Positions 50,533-58,333 of a stretch of 64,000 bases of DNA are shown here, in pieces. The DNA comes from Thermoproteota archaeon. Lineage in GTDB: Archaea; Korarchaeota; Korarchaeia; Korarchaeales; Korarchaeaceae. Where the stretch lies: NCBI GenBank assembly GCA_030130125.1, contig JARZZM010000014.1:19910-83909 (forward strand). The letters run 5' to 3'. The translations under genes and the position numbers were made by a program. The notes under the pieces are model-generated. The model was not told where the DNA came from. It did not search any database and saw nothing but the letters and a program-made list of their open reading frames with translations. Every line of letters begins with the position of its first letter. Within the stretch, counting starts at the first letter, position 1.

Positions 50533-51519
50533 CTACCTAATTAGGTTGCCCCTCGCTTCTCTGCCCTGTCTCCTCAGCAGGTAAAGCGCTGTAAACAGAG
50601 AGGTGATTATCACAACCAATGTGACGGCCATCGGGACGTACTCATATTCTATTTCCGTCGATCTATTTTCTCCAACGTTGGAAAGGGCTTTTACCACGTC
50701 TTCAAGCTTTTCAGGGGTGCTCCTTGGTTCGAGCGGTGATGGGATGTTTATCCAAGATATGCCCGTTTCCTCGGCCATTTCCACTGCTTTCTTGTTGAGA
50801 GGGGTCTGCGCATTCCCTACCAATACCATGACCCCTATCTCGCCAGAGAGGGCCTTCCTCCTAATCTCCGCTAGCTCTGGAGGCGTCGCTGGCACCCCCC
50901 TCTCCTTAAGGAGCAGGTACCTCACCTTCACCCCGGCCCATTCCACCGCGTACTGGGCGACTGGGCTCACGGCGACAGCTGACAAGTTTAGATGAGGTGC
51001 TTCCTTCTTTATCTTCAGAATCCTCTCCCTTATCAGATCATACCTCTTCATGTACTGAGAGGCGCACTCGGGGTTCTCCCTAGCCATTATCTCGCTCAGA
51101 CGCCCCATTAACTTGAGGTAATTATCTGGATCATAGATGGGCATGTGATAGTTAGGCTGCTTAGTTGCTGGATTCGTCAGGATCTTGAGTCCCAGCTTGG
51201 GAATCTCCACTAGCTCCGCTTTTATTTCACCTGAGGCGACCTTTTCCCTGATGAGCCTCTCGAAGGGAGTATGGGCTGTTGATACTACGATGTCTGCCTC
51301 CTTTAACAAGTTTACATCCTCCGGCTTGAGCTCGTAGTCGTGCGGATCGACTCCGGGTGGTACGAGGGACACCACCCTATCGGAGGGGCATGCTAAGAGA
51401 TCCACATCATACTTCAGGTTGGAGAAGGTCACGATCACGTTGAGGCCTCTAGGTGAGCCCTCAGCCGATTGAACCGCCAGTGTCAGAGCCAGCAGTAGTA
51501 ACAGAGCGCCCGCCCTCAT
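50533..51519 (-). CDS. znuA: Metal ABC transporter substrate-binding protein (ZnuA-like)
   Basis: A 328-residue cluster A-I metal-binding protein. There is an N-terminal signal peptide (about 1-20), a metal-ligand histidine in PPGVDPHDYEL, another in NYHMPIYDP, and a C-terminal transmembrane helix (about 296-315) followed by a basic anchor, so it is held in the membrane at its C-terminus. Zinc, manganese or nickel is the probable ligand. It is divergent from the ATPase and permease genes and shares their promoter. ATG 51519 appears leaderless. Confidence 0.85.
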   Translation of the reverse strand: MRAGALLLLLALTLAVQSAEGSPRGLNVIVTFSNLKYDVDLLACPSDRVVSLVPPGVDPHDYELKPEDVNLLKEADIVVSTAHTPFERLIREKVASGEIKAELVEIPKLGLKILTNPATKQPNYHMPIYDPDNYLKLMGRLSEIMARENPECASQYMKRYDLIRERILKIKKEAPHLNLSAVAVSPVAQYAVEWAGVKVRYLLLKERGVPATPPELAEIRRKALSGEIGVMVLVGNAQTPLNKKAVEMAEETGISWINIPSPLEPRSTPEKLEDVVKALSNVGENRSTEIEYEYVPMAVTLVVIITSLFTALYLLRRQGREARGNLIR

Positions 51520-51527
51520 CGCCCTTT

Positions 51528-51570
51528 AGTTTGTGCACTTCTTTATATTTGATATACCCAGTTTGTGCAC
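51528..51570. promoter_or_regulatory. Znu-type divergent promoter with two AGTTTGTGCAC repeats
   Basis: Identical 11-mers AGTTTGTGCAC occur at 51528-51538 and 51560-51570, 32 bp apart (about three helical turns), flanking a single AT-rich TATA core (51541-51556). The core is about 26 nt from ATG 51519 on minus and ATG 51572 on plus. Each repeat contains the palindrome GTGCAC. A metalloregulator such as the NikR-like protein encoded nearby is the obvious candidate ligand. Confidence 0.65.
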
Positions 51571-51571
51571 G

Positions 51572-52342
51572 ATGAGCGCGCTGACCTTGGAGGTGAGGGG
51601 ACTCGAGGTAAGCTACGATGATGAGGAGATATTCTCTAACGAAAGCTTTAGACTCGAGGGACCCGGTCTAGTGGTGGTGATGGGTCCCAATGGCGCTGGA
51701 AAGACCACCCTGTTCAAGGCGCTCTTAGGACTAATACCCGCTAAAGGAAAAGTCCTAGTCAATGGAGAGGACGTGACTGGCAAGCCAGAGAGGGCCGGCA
51801 GGCTCATAGGATACGTCCCCCAGTGGAAGGGAGAGGACTATAGCTTTCCGGTCAGCGTCAGGGAGATAGTCGAATCGGCCATAGCCCTGAGAAGGAGGCC
51901 TCCCAGGCTCTCCTTCCCAAAGAACGAGAGGGGGAGGATAGAGTCTGCCCTCAAGAGGGTGGGAGTCGATTATATAGCAGGCAAACCGCTATCAGAGCTG
52001 TCAGGAGGCCAGAGACAGAGGGTCTTCATAGCTAGGGCCCTAGTGTGGGACCCATCCATCCTAATAATGGATGAGCCCCTCACTGCGGTGGATCCAATGG
52101 GAAGGGTGGATTTGGTCAGGATGATAAAGGAGATGTCCTCATCCAAGCTGGTGATGGTTAGCAGTCACGACCCAAGCATGTTCCTCGACAGGGCCAAGTT
52201 GATTATGGTCGTGAACAGGGGGATAGTAGCGCTTGGCCCGCCCGATCAGGTCATAAAGGAGGAGCTGCTTAGCAAGGTTTACGGGAGGAGCGTCTTCATA
52301 GTTGAGAAGTGCGTCCACGTGGTGGATGGCTATGCCGTTTGA
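51572..52342 (+). CDS. znuC: Metal ABC transporter ATP-binding protein (ZnuC-like)
   Basis: The ATPase subunit of the metal importer: Walker A GPNGAGKTT, Q-loop YVPQWK, signature LSGGQRQRVFIARAL and Walker B ILIMDEPLTAVD, with a later switch histidine in VSSHD. ATG 51572 is chosen over the frame start at 51533 because of the promoter position. The permease gene begins inside its 3' end. Confidence 0.9.
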   Translation: MSALTLEVRGLEVSYDDEEIFSNESFRLEGPGLVVVMGPNGAGKTTLFKALLGLIPAKGKVLVNGEDVTGKPERAGRLIGYVPQWKGEDYSFPVSVREIVESAIALRRRPPRLSFPKNERGRIESALKRVGVDYIAGKPLSELSGGQRQRVFIARALVWDPSILIMDEPLTAVDPMGRVDLVRMIKEMSSSKLVMVSSHDPSMFLDRAKLIMVVNRGIVALGPPDQVIKEELLSKVYGRSVFIVEKCVHVVDGYAV

Positions 52343-53138
52343 ACTGATGCTGGACCCTAGGTGGGTCATAGTAGTGGGCCTCGCCTCCATTGTCTACGGG
52401 GTGCTTAGCCCCGTGGTGGTGGCGAGGAGGCTCCTCTTCCTAGCTGGGGCCCTTCCACATTCTGCTCTTCTCTCGGCCCTCCTCGCCATAATAACAATGA
52501 ACCTGCTGGGATGCCCGTTCGAGATCTGCTCCATTATCTTCAGCCTCATCTTGGTGTCCACGGTTTCCCTCCTAATATCTAGGGGAGTCAGGCCCGACTC
52601 CGCCACAGCCATATTCGTCTCGATAAGCGTGTCCCTCACCACCATATCCCTCTACTACATACTGACGGCCTTCCCTATGGAGACCAGCGTCTGGTCATAC
52701 ATAATCGGAGATCCCCTGCTCGTGACTTGGGAGGACGTATGGTTCACCGTCGCCGTCTCCGCCATAGTTCTGGTCCTGACGGTTCCATTTCTTAGGGAAC
52801 ACATACTCATAGGGGTGGACAGGGACTTCGTCAGGCTGTCAGGGGTCAGGGCTTCCCTTTACGATGCCATGATGGTCGCTTCTTTAGCTATAGCCACCGT
52901 CGGGCTGCTGAAGACCGTTGGATTCGTGGTGGAGCACGTGATGGTCCTCCTCCCCGGCATAACTGCATCCGCTCTAGCCAAGAGCGGCAGGGTGGCTGTG
53001 ATACTTGGGTTCCTCCTGTCACTGGCTGGCGGCCTGACGGGCCTGCTGATGAGTGTGGCCACCGGACTGGCACCTTCGGGGGTTATAGGTATTGTCATGC
53101 TGGGATTCTACCTGATATCCCTGCTGAGGGGAAGGTAA
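52326..53138 (+). CDS. znuB: Metal ABC transporter permease (ZnuB-like)
   Basis: A 270-residue ABC-3 family permease with about eight helices, including the MVASLAIATVGLLKTVGFVVEH-type segment (split here across helices), typical of ZnuB/MntB proteins. ATG 52326 is preferred over GTG 52302; it overlaps the ATPase gene by 17 nt. The regulator gene follows after 6 nt. Confidence 0.88.
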   Translation: MAMPFELMLDPRWVIVVGLASIVYGVLSPVVVARRLLFLAGALPHSALLSALLAIITMNLLGCPFEICSIIFSLILVSTVSLLISRGVRPDSATAIFVSISVSLTTISLYYILTAFPMETSVWSYIIGDPLLVTWEDVWFTVAVSAIVLVLTVPFLREHILIGVDRDFVRLSGVRASLYDAMMVASLAIATVGLLKTVGFVVEHVMVLLPGITASALAKSGRVAVILGFLLSLAGGLTGLLMSVATGLAPSGVIGIVMLGFYLISLLRGR

Positions 53139-53144
53139 GGTAGT

Positions 53145-53531
53145 ATGAAGAGGAGATTCGGCGTCTCCCTCCCCGAGGACTTGGTGGAGAAGATAGATGA
53201 GCTGTCCTCCAAGCTGGGGATGAGCAGGTCATCTCTGATCCAGAGCATATTGGTGGAGGTCATGGAGGATAGGGTTCACCTCCTAACCCCTCACAGGTGC
53301 AGGGGTGTGCTGATTGTGGTATCGGAGGGGAGGAGCAGCGAATTGGTCTCCAAAGTGCTGGAGAAGTACGGGAGCTGCGTGATCACCAGAACGCATCACC
53401 ACACCGAGGGCGTGTGTGTTGACGTGAGTTTCGTCGAGGGAGATTCTCACACTATCCTCGAGCTTGAGGGCTCCCTGAGGAAGATAAAGGGTGTCAGCGA
53501 GAGATACCTGCCGCTCGGCTGCCTTAGATAA
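53145..53531 (+). CDS. nikR: NikR-like ribbon-helix-helix metalloregulator
   Basis: A 128-residue regulator. Residues 1-45 are a ribbon-helix-helix DNA-binding domain (RRFGVSLPEDLVEKIDEL, then MSRSSLIQSIL). Residues about 52-128 form the ACT-like sensing domain with His84-His86 and Cys91 (THHHTEGVC) near the positions of NikR nickel ligands; the histidine-cysteine spacing is one residue shorter than in E. coli NikR. It is the last gene of the transporter operon and probably controls it. The metal sensed may be nickel or another transition metal. Confidence 0.82.
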   Translation: MKRRFGVSLPEDLVEKIDELSSKLGMSRSSLIQSILVEVMEDRVHLLTPHRCRGVLIVVSEGRSSELVSKVLEKYGSCVITRTHHHTEGVCVDVSFVEGDSHTILELEGSLRKIKGVSERYLPLGCLR

Positions 53532-53561
53532 CCTTAATATGGGGGGCTTCCACCCCAGATT

Positions 53562-54110
53562 ATGAGCGAGAGAGAGGAGAGTGCCGAGCTACTCGAGTTC
53601 TTCACCCTAGCGTTCATGAGGCCCACGGAGGAGTGGGTAAAGGAGATCGAACCTCTACTTGAGAAGGTTAGGGAGAGGTGGCCTCAAGCTGCTTTAAGGC
53701 TGGAAGATCCCCACTTAATGAATCAAGAGTACGTAAGGCTCTTCAGATTTGGCAAGGAGATCCCCTGTCCACCCTACGAATCGGTGTACAGGACCGAGGA
53801 CAAGGTGCTCATGTCCCACCTAGCCGTTGACGTTCAGGACAGGATGAGGGCCTTCGGCGTCGATATTTCCGACGAGTTCAAGGACCTCCCAGAGCACATA
53901 TCTGCGGAACTCGAATTCCTCCGCTACCTCTATATATTAGGCGAGGAAGAGGCCTTGGACGAGGCTAAATCCTTCTTGAAGGATCATCTGCTCCAGTGGG
54001 TGCCCCAGTTCTGCGAGTGCGTGAGGACCAACTCCCGGGTCGATTTTTATAGGGAGGTGTGCGCCCTTCTACCCGAGTTCCTCAGTGAGGAGTTCGAGAC
54101 CCTCAGGTGA
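53562..54110 (+). CDS. TorD/DmsD-family molybdoenzyme chaperone
   Basis: A 182-residue all-helical chaperone of the TorD family, which protects and matures molybdenum- or tungsten-containing oxidoreductases before Tat export. EYVRLF, CPPYESVY, HISAELEFLRYL and HLLQWVPQF are the conserved points. No molybdoenzyme is in the window. A TATA-like CTTAATAT (53533-53540) predicts a leaderless ATG 53562, with a small inverted repeat (TGGGG/CCCCA, 53540-53557) between them. It overlaps the next gene by 4 nt. Confidence 0.85.
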   Translation: MSEREESAELLEFFTLAFMRPTEEWVKEIEPLLEKVRERWPQAALRLEDPHLMNQEYVRLFRFGKEIPCPPYESVYRTEDKVLMSHLAVDVQDRMRAFGVDISDEFKDLPEHISAELEFLRYLYILGEEEALDEAKSFLKDHLLQWVPQFCECVRTNSRVDFYREVCALLPEFLSEEFETLR

Positions 54111-55924
54111 TTCGAGGATTGAGCGGGAGAGACTCCGGAAGGATAATGGTCTCTGCTGCCATGACCACCCTCTCAATAGGGGCGGGCATGGGTGTGCAGA
54201 GGGCAGTTCTCCCGCTGTACGTGAGCGGATTCGTCCAACAGACCTATTCTTACCTCTTTATCGTGCTCCTCCCCATACTCTCATTCGGAGCCTTCAAGGG
54301 TCTGGCTGATCTATTGGCCGGATACTTGTCTGATAAGCTGGGCAGGAAGGTAGCCGTCGTTTTAGGGGCTGGAATGTTCTTCGCCGGTACCTTACTGCTC
54401 ATATACAGCAGAGACCTGTTGATGGTGGCCGCCGCCTCCCTCATGATGGGTTGGAGTCAGGGGTTGGTCGATTCCGGTGTGATGATAGTTCTATCGGAGG
54501 CCGGAGGGAGGGCGAGGCACGGCCTTAGTTTGGGTATAATGGAGGCCTCTGTTTACGGTGGATACACGGCTGGGTCATTCTTGGGAGGCTACGTGTCCGA
54601 GGTCAGGAACATACCCGATGCCTTCTACATAACGTTGGTCGCCTCGGCCCTAGCTCTTATTCTCTCCTTGGTGGGCATCTCCGAAACGAGGGTCGAGGGA
54701 GCAGAAGTAGAGGAGATGCCCACGGTCCAAGCGTATTCCATGTGTTTAAGAAGCGGGACCCTGAGGCTCACCTACTTCCTCGGCCACGTAGCTCAGTTCT
54801 CTGATGCGCTCATATGGGGACTCTTACCCCTCTACCTGAGTTCCTTGGGGTTCGGGACCACCCAGATTGGTTTCATACAGGGTCTGAACACTCTATCTTG
54901 GGCCCTCCTGATGCCGTTCTCCGGGAGGATCTCGGATGTTTTCGGGAGGAGGATCCCCATCTTCATGGGATTCTCCATCAAGGCTGTCAGCATATATCTT
55001 CTCCACTCCCTAGGAGATCCCCTATATTTAGCTCTAGCCTCCGTCACCTTGGGGCTGGGTGTGGGCCTCTACTACCCTATACTCCCCGCCATCTCGGCTG
55101 ACGCAGCCCCACCCACGGTGAGGGGACGATCAATGGGCCTGTACACATCGCTCAGGGACTTCGGCTATATGACTGGTGCCCTGACCTTGGGAGCCGTGGG
55201 CGAGGTCTACGGGTTCGGAGGTACCTTCATGCTCACCGCCCTGATGATGGCCGCTGGATCCTTCCTCATCTTCCTTATGAAGGAGACGAGGCCCTTCTGG
55301 CCAGCCTACGACATGGTGGTGGATCACGCTTCAAAGGTCGTGAAGGCGGTAGAGAGCTTCGCCGACATGGTGAGCAATTACTCAAGTGGGGTAAGGGATG
55401 AGAGGAGCTTCAAGATGGTCAAGGAGTTTGAGAGGCAAGCTGACGAGATCAGGATAGCCATAGACAGGCAACTTTGGTTCAGCAGTCTCTCGGGCCAAGA
55501 CAAAGCAGACTTCGCTAGGCTCGTCGGTAGGGTGGACAGGATCGCTTCTTTCGCCTTGGGCGCATCGAGGAGGCTCAGAACCCTCAATCCAGAAGATATA
55601 CCCCCGAAGATAAGGGAGCTCATGAGGGAGATGGCTAGGGTCTCCAAGTGGATCTCAAACAGGCTCTTCAGGGCAATAGAGATCATAAGAGAAGACATCG
55701 AGTCATCATTGGATATCGTGAGCGAGATAGACACGCTCGAGTCGGTGTTCGATGAATTACATCAGCAGGCAATGGAGGAGTTGCTTCACGTGGAGATAGA
55801 TGTGGTCAAGCTCATGAACCTGAGGGACTTCGTGGAGCTCTTCGAGAACATGATAGATGCTGTTGAGGACGCGTCAGACGTGTTAAGAGTTATAGCGTTC
55901 AAGCATATGGCCTGGCCGGTGTGA
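54107..55924 (+). CDS. MFS transporter fused to a PhoU/DUF47-like domain
   Basis: A 605-residue protein. Residues about 15-400 are a 12-helix major facilitator transporter with loop motifs GYLSDKLGRKVAVV and GRISDVFGRRIP. From about 415 to 605 there is a soluble, four-helix-like region (VKEFERQADEI, RVDRIASFALGASRRL, DTLESVFDELHQQAM, ENMIDAVEDASDVL) characteristic of DUF47/PhoU-related phosphate-regulatory proteins. DUF47 normally occurs as a separate protein beside Pit phosphate transporters. An anion such as phosphate is the likely cargo by analogy. GTG 54107 overlaps the TorD-like gene; the phosphatase start overlaps its stop. Confidence 0.8.
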   Translation: MIRGLSGRDSGRIMVSAAMTTLSIGAGMGVQRAVLPLYVSGFVQQTYSYLFIVLLPILSFGAFKGLADLLAGYLSDKLGRKVAVVLGAGMFFAGTLLLIYSRDLLMVAAASLMMGWSQGLVDSGVMIVLSEAGGRARHGLSLGIMEASVYGGYTAGSFLGGYVSEVRNIPDAFYITLVASALALILSLVGISETRVEGAEVEEMPTVQAYSMCLRSGTLRLTYFLGHVAQFSDALIWGLLPLYLSSLGFGTTQIGFIQGLNTLSWALLMPFSGRISDVFGRRIPIFMGFSIKAVSIYLLHSLGDPLYLALASVTLGLGVGLYYPILPAISADAAPPTVRGRSMGLYTSLRDFGYMTGALTLGAVGEVYGFGGTFMLTALMMAAGSFLIFLMKETRPFWPAYDMVVDHASKVVKAVESFADMVSNYSSGVRDERSFKMVKEFERQADEIRIAIDRQLWFSSLSGQDKADFARLVGRVDRIASFALGASRRLRTLNPEDIPPKIRELMREMARVSKWISNRLFRAIEIIREDIESSLDIVSEIDTLESVFDELHQQAMEELLHVEIDVVKLMNLRDFVELFENMIDAVEDASDVLRVIAFKHMAWPV

Positions 55925-56421
55925 GATTGAGGAAGCCGGGAAACTTCTCTTTCGTGGACGAGCATGTGGCGGGTTCCGCTCTTCCCTATTCACCGGAAGA
56001 GATCGATTGGCTGGCAAATAAGGGAATAAAGGTCGTGGTATCGCTCGTGAAGTCGGAGGAGTATGACGAGCGTGTGATCGAGAGATTGAGGGAGCTGGGA
56101 ATGGAGCATTATTTCTTTCCCATCGAGAACTTCTCGGCTCCGCCCGTAGAGCTCCTAGCTCAGATAGTCGACCTGATAAACCAGAAAGTTGGGGAGGGAA
56201 AGAAGGTGCTGGTCCACTGTTTGGCGGGATGCGGGAGGACCGGCACCGTTCTGGCCGCTTACTTCGTCTCAAAAGGAATGCGGCCTGATGAAGCCATCGA
56301 GCACCTCAGATCCATGAGGCCTTGCTCCATAGAGACCCAGCAGCAGTACGATGCGATCTGGTTCTATTACACCTACTTCAAGGGGAGAACTCGCTCTCTA
56401 TCTCCTCGGCGAGGGCCTTGA
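55921..56421 (+). CDS. Dual-specificity / tyrosine protein phosphatase
   Basis: A 166-residue cysteine phosphatase. The P-loop HCLAGCGRTG has catalytic Cys100 and Arg106, with the conserved His99 before it. The small size fits archaeal dual-specificity phosphatases, which remove phosphate from tyrosine, serine/threonine or small molecules. GTG 55921 overlaps the MFS-DUF47 stop, so the two are translationally coupled. The 3' end overlaps the converging CBS gene by 44 nt. Confidence 0.88.
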   Translation: MRLRKPGNFSFVDEHVAGSALPYSPEEIDWLANKGIKVVVSLVKSEEYDERVIERLRELGMEHYFFPIENFSAPPVELLAQIVDLINQKVGEGKKVLVHCLAGCGRTGTVLAAYFVSKGMRPDEAIEHLRSMRPCSIETQQQYDAIWFYYTYFKGRTRSLSPRRGP

Positions 56422-56806
56422 GCGCGCCCTCCTCGTAGGTCAGGTCCCTTATGCTGAGCACACCGACTGGGATGCCGTCCTCGTTTACAACTACGAGGTG
56501 CCTGATTCTGTGCTCCCTCATGAGCTTAGCTGCCTTATAGAGGGTGTCCGTGTCCTTCACCGTGACGACATCCTTGGTCATGAGCTCTTCGACCTTGGCA
56601 TCCTCCTTGTTGCTGGCCAAGGCCCTGATGATGTCCCTCTCAGAGAGGACCCCCACCACCTTTCGGGGGTCGCTTGAGTCCACAACCACCAAGAAGCCGA
56701 TCCCCTTGTTCGCCATCACCTTAGCCGCTTCTCTTACGGTCTTGTCCGGGGTAACGCTTATGAAGCCGTACCCCTTCAGGAGATCTCCAACCTTCATATA
56801 AGGCAT
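56378..56806 (-). CDS. Two-CBS-domain protein
   Basis: A 142-residue protein made almost entirely of a CBS pair (Bateman module): the first CBS ends GVLSERDIIRAL and the second GVLSIRDLTYEE, with VEELMTKDVVTV between. Such proteins bind adenine nucleotides and regulate partners. ATG 56806 is chosen over the open frame start at 56824; a T-rich TATA-like run near 56838-56846 supports it. No partner domain is fused. Confidence 0.87.
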   Translation of the reverse strand: MPYMKVGDLLKGYGFISVTPDKTVREAAKVMANKGIGFLVVVDSSDPRKVVGVLSERDIIRALASNKEDAKVEELMTKDVVTVKDTDTLYKAAKLMREHRIRHLVVVNEDGIPVGVLSIRDLTYEEGALKALAEEIESEFSP

Positions 56807-56893
56807 CCTCTTCGCCCCCCTCACCAGTGAGGGGAATTCTAAAAAAGTTATGGTTCGAACGGAGGACTGTGAAAAATTTAGGATGGTAGGGGA

Positions 56894-58294
56894 TCAGGGG
56901 TTGGGTATCTCTTCGTAAAGCTTCTCGTATCTCTCCACCGCGGCCTGTCTCCAGATCTTCTGCATCTTGTTGGCGAAGGCCGTGTCCCTCAACTTCTCAT
57001 TGATCTGCTTGGCGTATTCTAGTGTGAAGGAGACTTGCTTGCCGTCCTCGGTCCACGTAAGAGGTCTTCCCAGTTCCCTAGAGAACTTCTTGAACTGCTC
57101 CTCGGTGAGCTTGCCCGCCTTGTAGGCCTTGACCAGTTTCGCCCATGTCCTCACGAGCTGGTCGTGTGGATCGCAGTACACCGAGTCGAAGTAGTACTTG
57201 AGAGAGAACAGGATCTCCGTGGCCAGCTTCTCATCGAAGGGTATGCCTATGTTGTTGACGGTCTGCTCATAGGCCCTCTTAAGATCAGGCCTCTCCTTAC
57301 CCTCGGGAGTGTTGAACACATCGGCCCTGACGGGCATCCTGTTTATCTTCTTGTGGAGCCATATCTTCTGGCCCTCCACCGAAATCACCCATTTTATGAA
57401 GGCCTGAGCGGCGTCTGGATGCTTGGAGGTCTTCAGGAGGGCGATGGGATCGCCGTTGACTATGGACTCGTTGTATGGGAGTATGTACTTCAGGCCGGGG
57501 AACTCGATCTGGGCCCCGTACCCATAGAAGTCGATCATTATGCCTATGGGGGTCTCCCCAGTCTCCACAGCCGTGAGGGCCTCTACGGAACCGCCGTACG
57601 GCCTGCCATTGGCGGCCATCCTAGCTAGGATCTCCCATCCCTCGTCCCACCCGTACTTCTGGAGTATGATCTGATATATCCTAGTGTGAGATGTGGAGGT
57701 AAGGGCCCTAGCATAGGATATGGCTGGCTTAGGCAGGATCTTAGCCATCTCCGGGCTCGCCAAGTCCTTCCAAGATTTAGGCTCCGGTAGGCCGTACTTC
57801 TTGAGCAGAGGCTCGTTTACGCTGAAACCGAACGAGGAGATGGCCGCAGCTACCCACATGAGCTTACCGTTCTCGTAGTGTTTTATCTCAGAGCCTCCTA
57901 TCTTGTCAGGGAGGCTCTCGATCTCTTTGAGGGCATCTGGGTCTGTTATCGGTGCTAGGAGCCCCTGCCTGATCAGCTCGTTGAATAATGCGGGCCCCCC
58001 ACCCCAAGCAACGTCCGGCTCCTGCTTGAGTATGGTATCTCTCCACAGGGCGACATGAGGGCTGTAGAACTGGAGATCCACTATGTTGTACTTCTTGGCT
58101 ATGTCCGTCTTGAGGAACCTCTCCCTAGTTACTTCTTGGATCTCGCTGGCGTGCCTAGTTATTATCTTCAGGACTATGCCCTTCTGAGTTTGCTGGGTGG
58201 TGGTTGTCGTCTCGCCGCTCGGCTTGAGCAGGAAAAGGACCGCAGCACCGATCACCAAGATCGCGATCACTACGAGCAAATACTTGACATTCAC
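56894..58294 (-). CDS. Membrane-anchored ABC substrate-binding protein
   Basis: A 466-residue extracellular binding protein. An N-terminal transmembrane helix (about 4-23) is followed by a threonine-rich linker (TTTTT) typical of archaeal surface-anchored binding proteins. The domain with DVAWGGGPALFNELI, GLPEPKSWKDLASPE and GDPIALLKTSKHPDAA resembles iron(III)/thiamine-class periplasmic proteins. The ligand is unknown. It follows the DUF4350-like gene by 39 nt and has no permease or ATPase beside it. Confidence 0.8.
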   Translation of the reverse strand: MNVKYLLVVIAILVIGAAVLFLLKPSGETTTTTQQTQKGIVLKIITRHASEIQEVTRERFLKTDIAKKYNIVDLQFYSPHVALWRDTILKQEPDVAWGGGPALFNELIRQGLLAPITDPDALKEIESLPDKIGGSEIKHYENGKLMWVAAAISSFGFSVNEPLLKKYGLPEPKSWKDLASPEMAKILPKPAISYARALTSTSHTRIYQIILQKYGWDEGWEILARMAANGRPYGGSVEALTAVETGETPIGIMIDFYGYGAQIEFPGLKYILPYNESIVNGDPIALLKTSKHPDAAQAFIKWVISVEGQKIWLHKKINRMPVRADVFNTPEGKERPDLKRAYEQTVNNIGIPFDEKLATEILFSLKYYFDSVYCDPHDQLVRTWAKLVKAYKAGKLTEEQFKKFSRELGRPLTWTEDGKQVSFTLEYAKQINEKLRDTAFANKMQKIWRQAAVERYEKLYEEIPNP

Positions 58295-58333
58295 GTAGCA
58301 CCACCTTCGGGAAAAAGAGGGGGAGGGGGCGGC

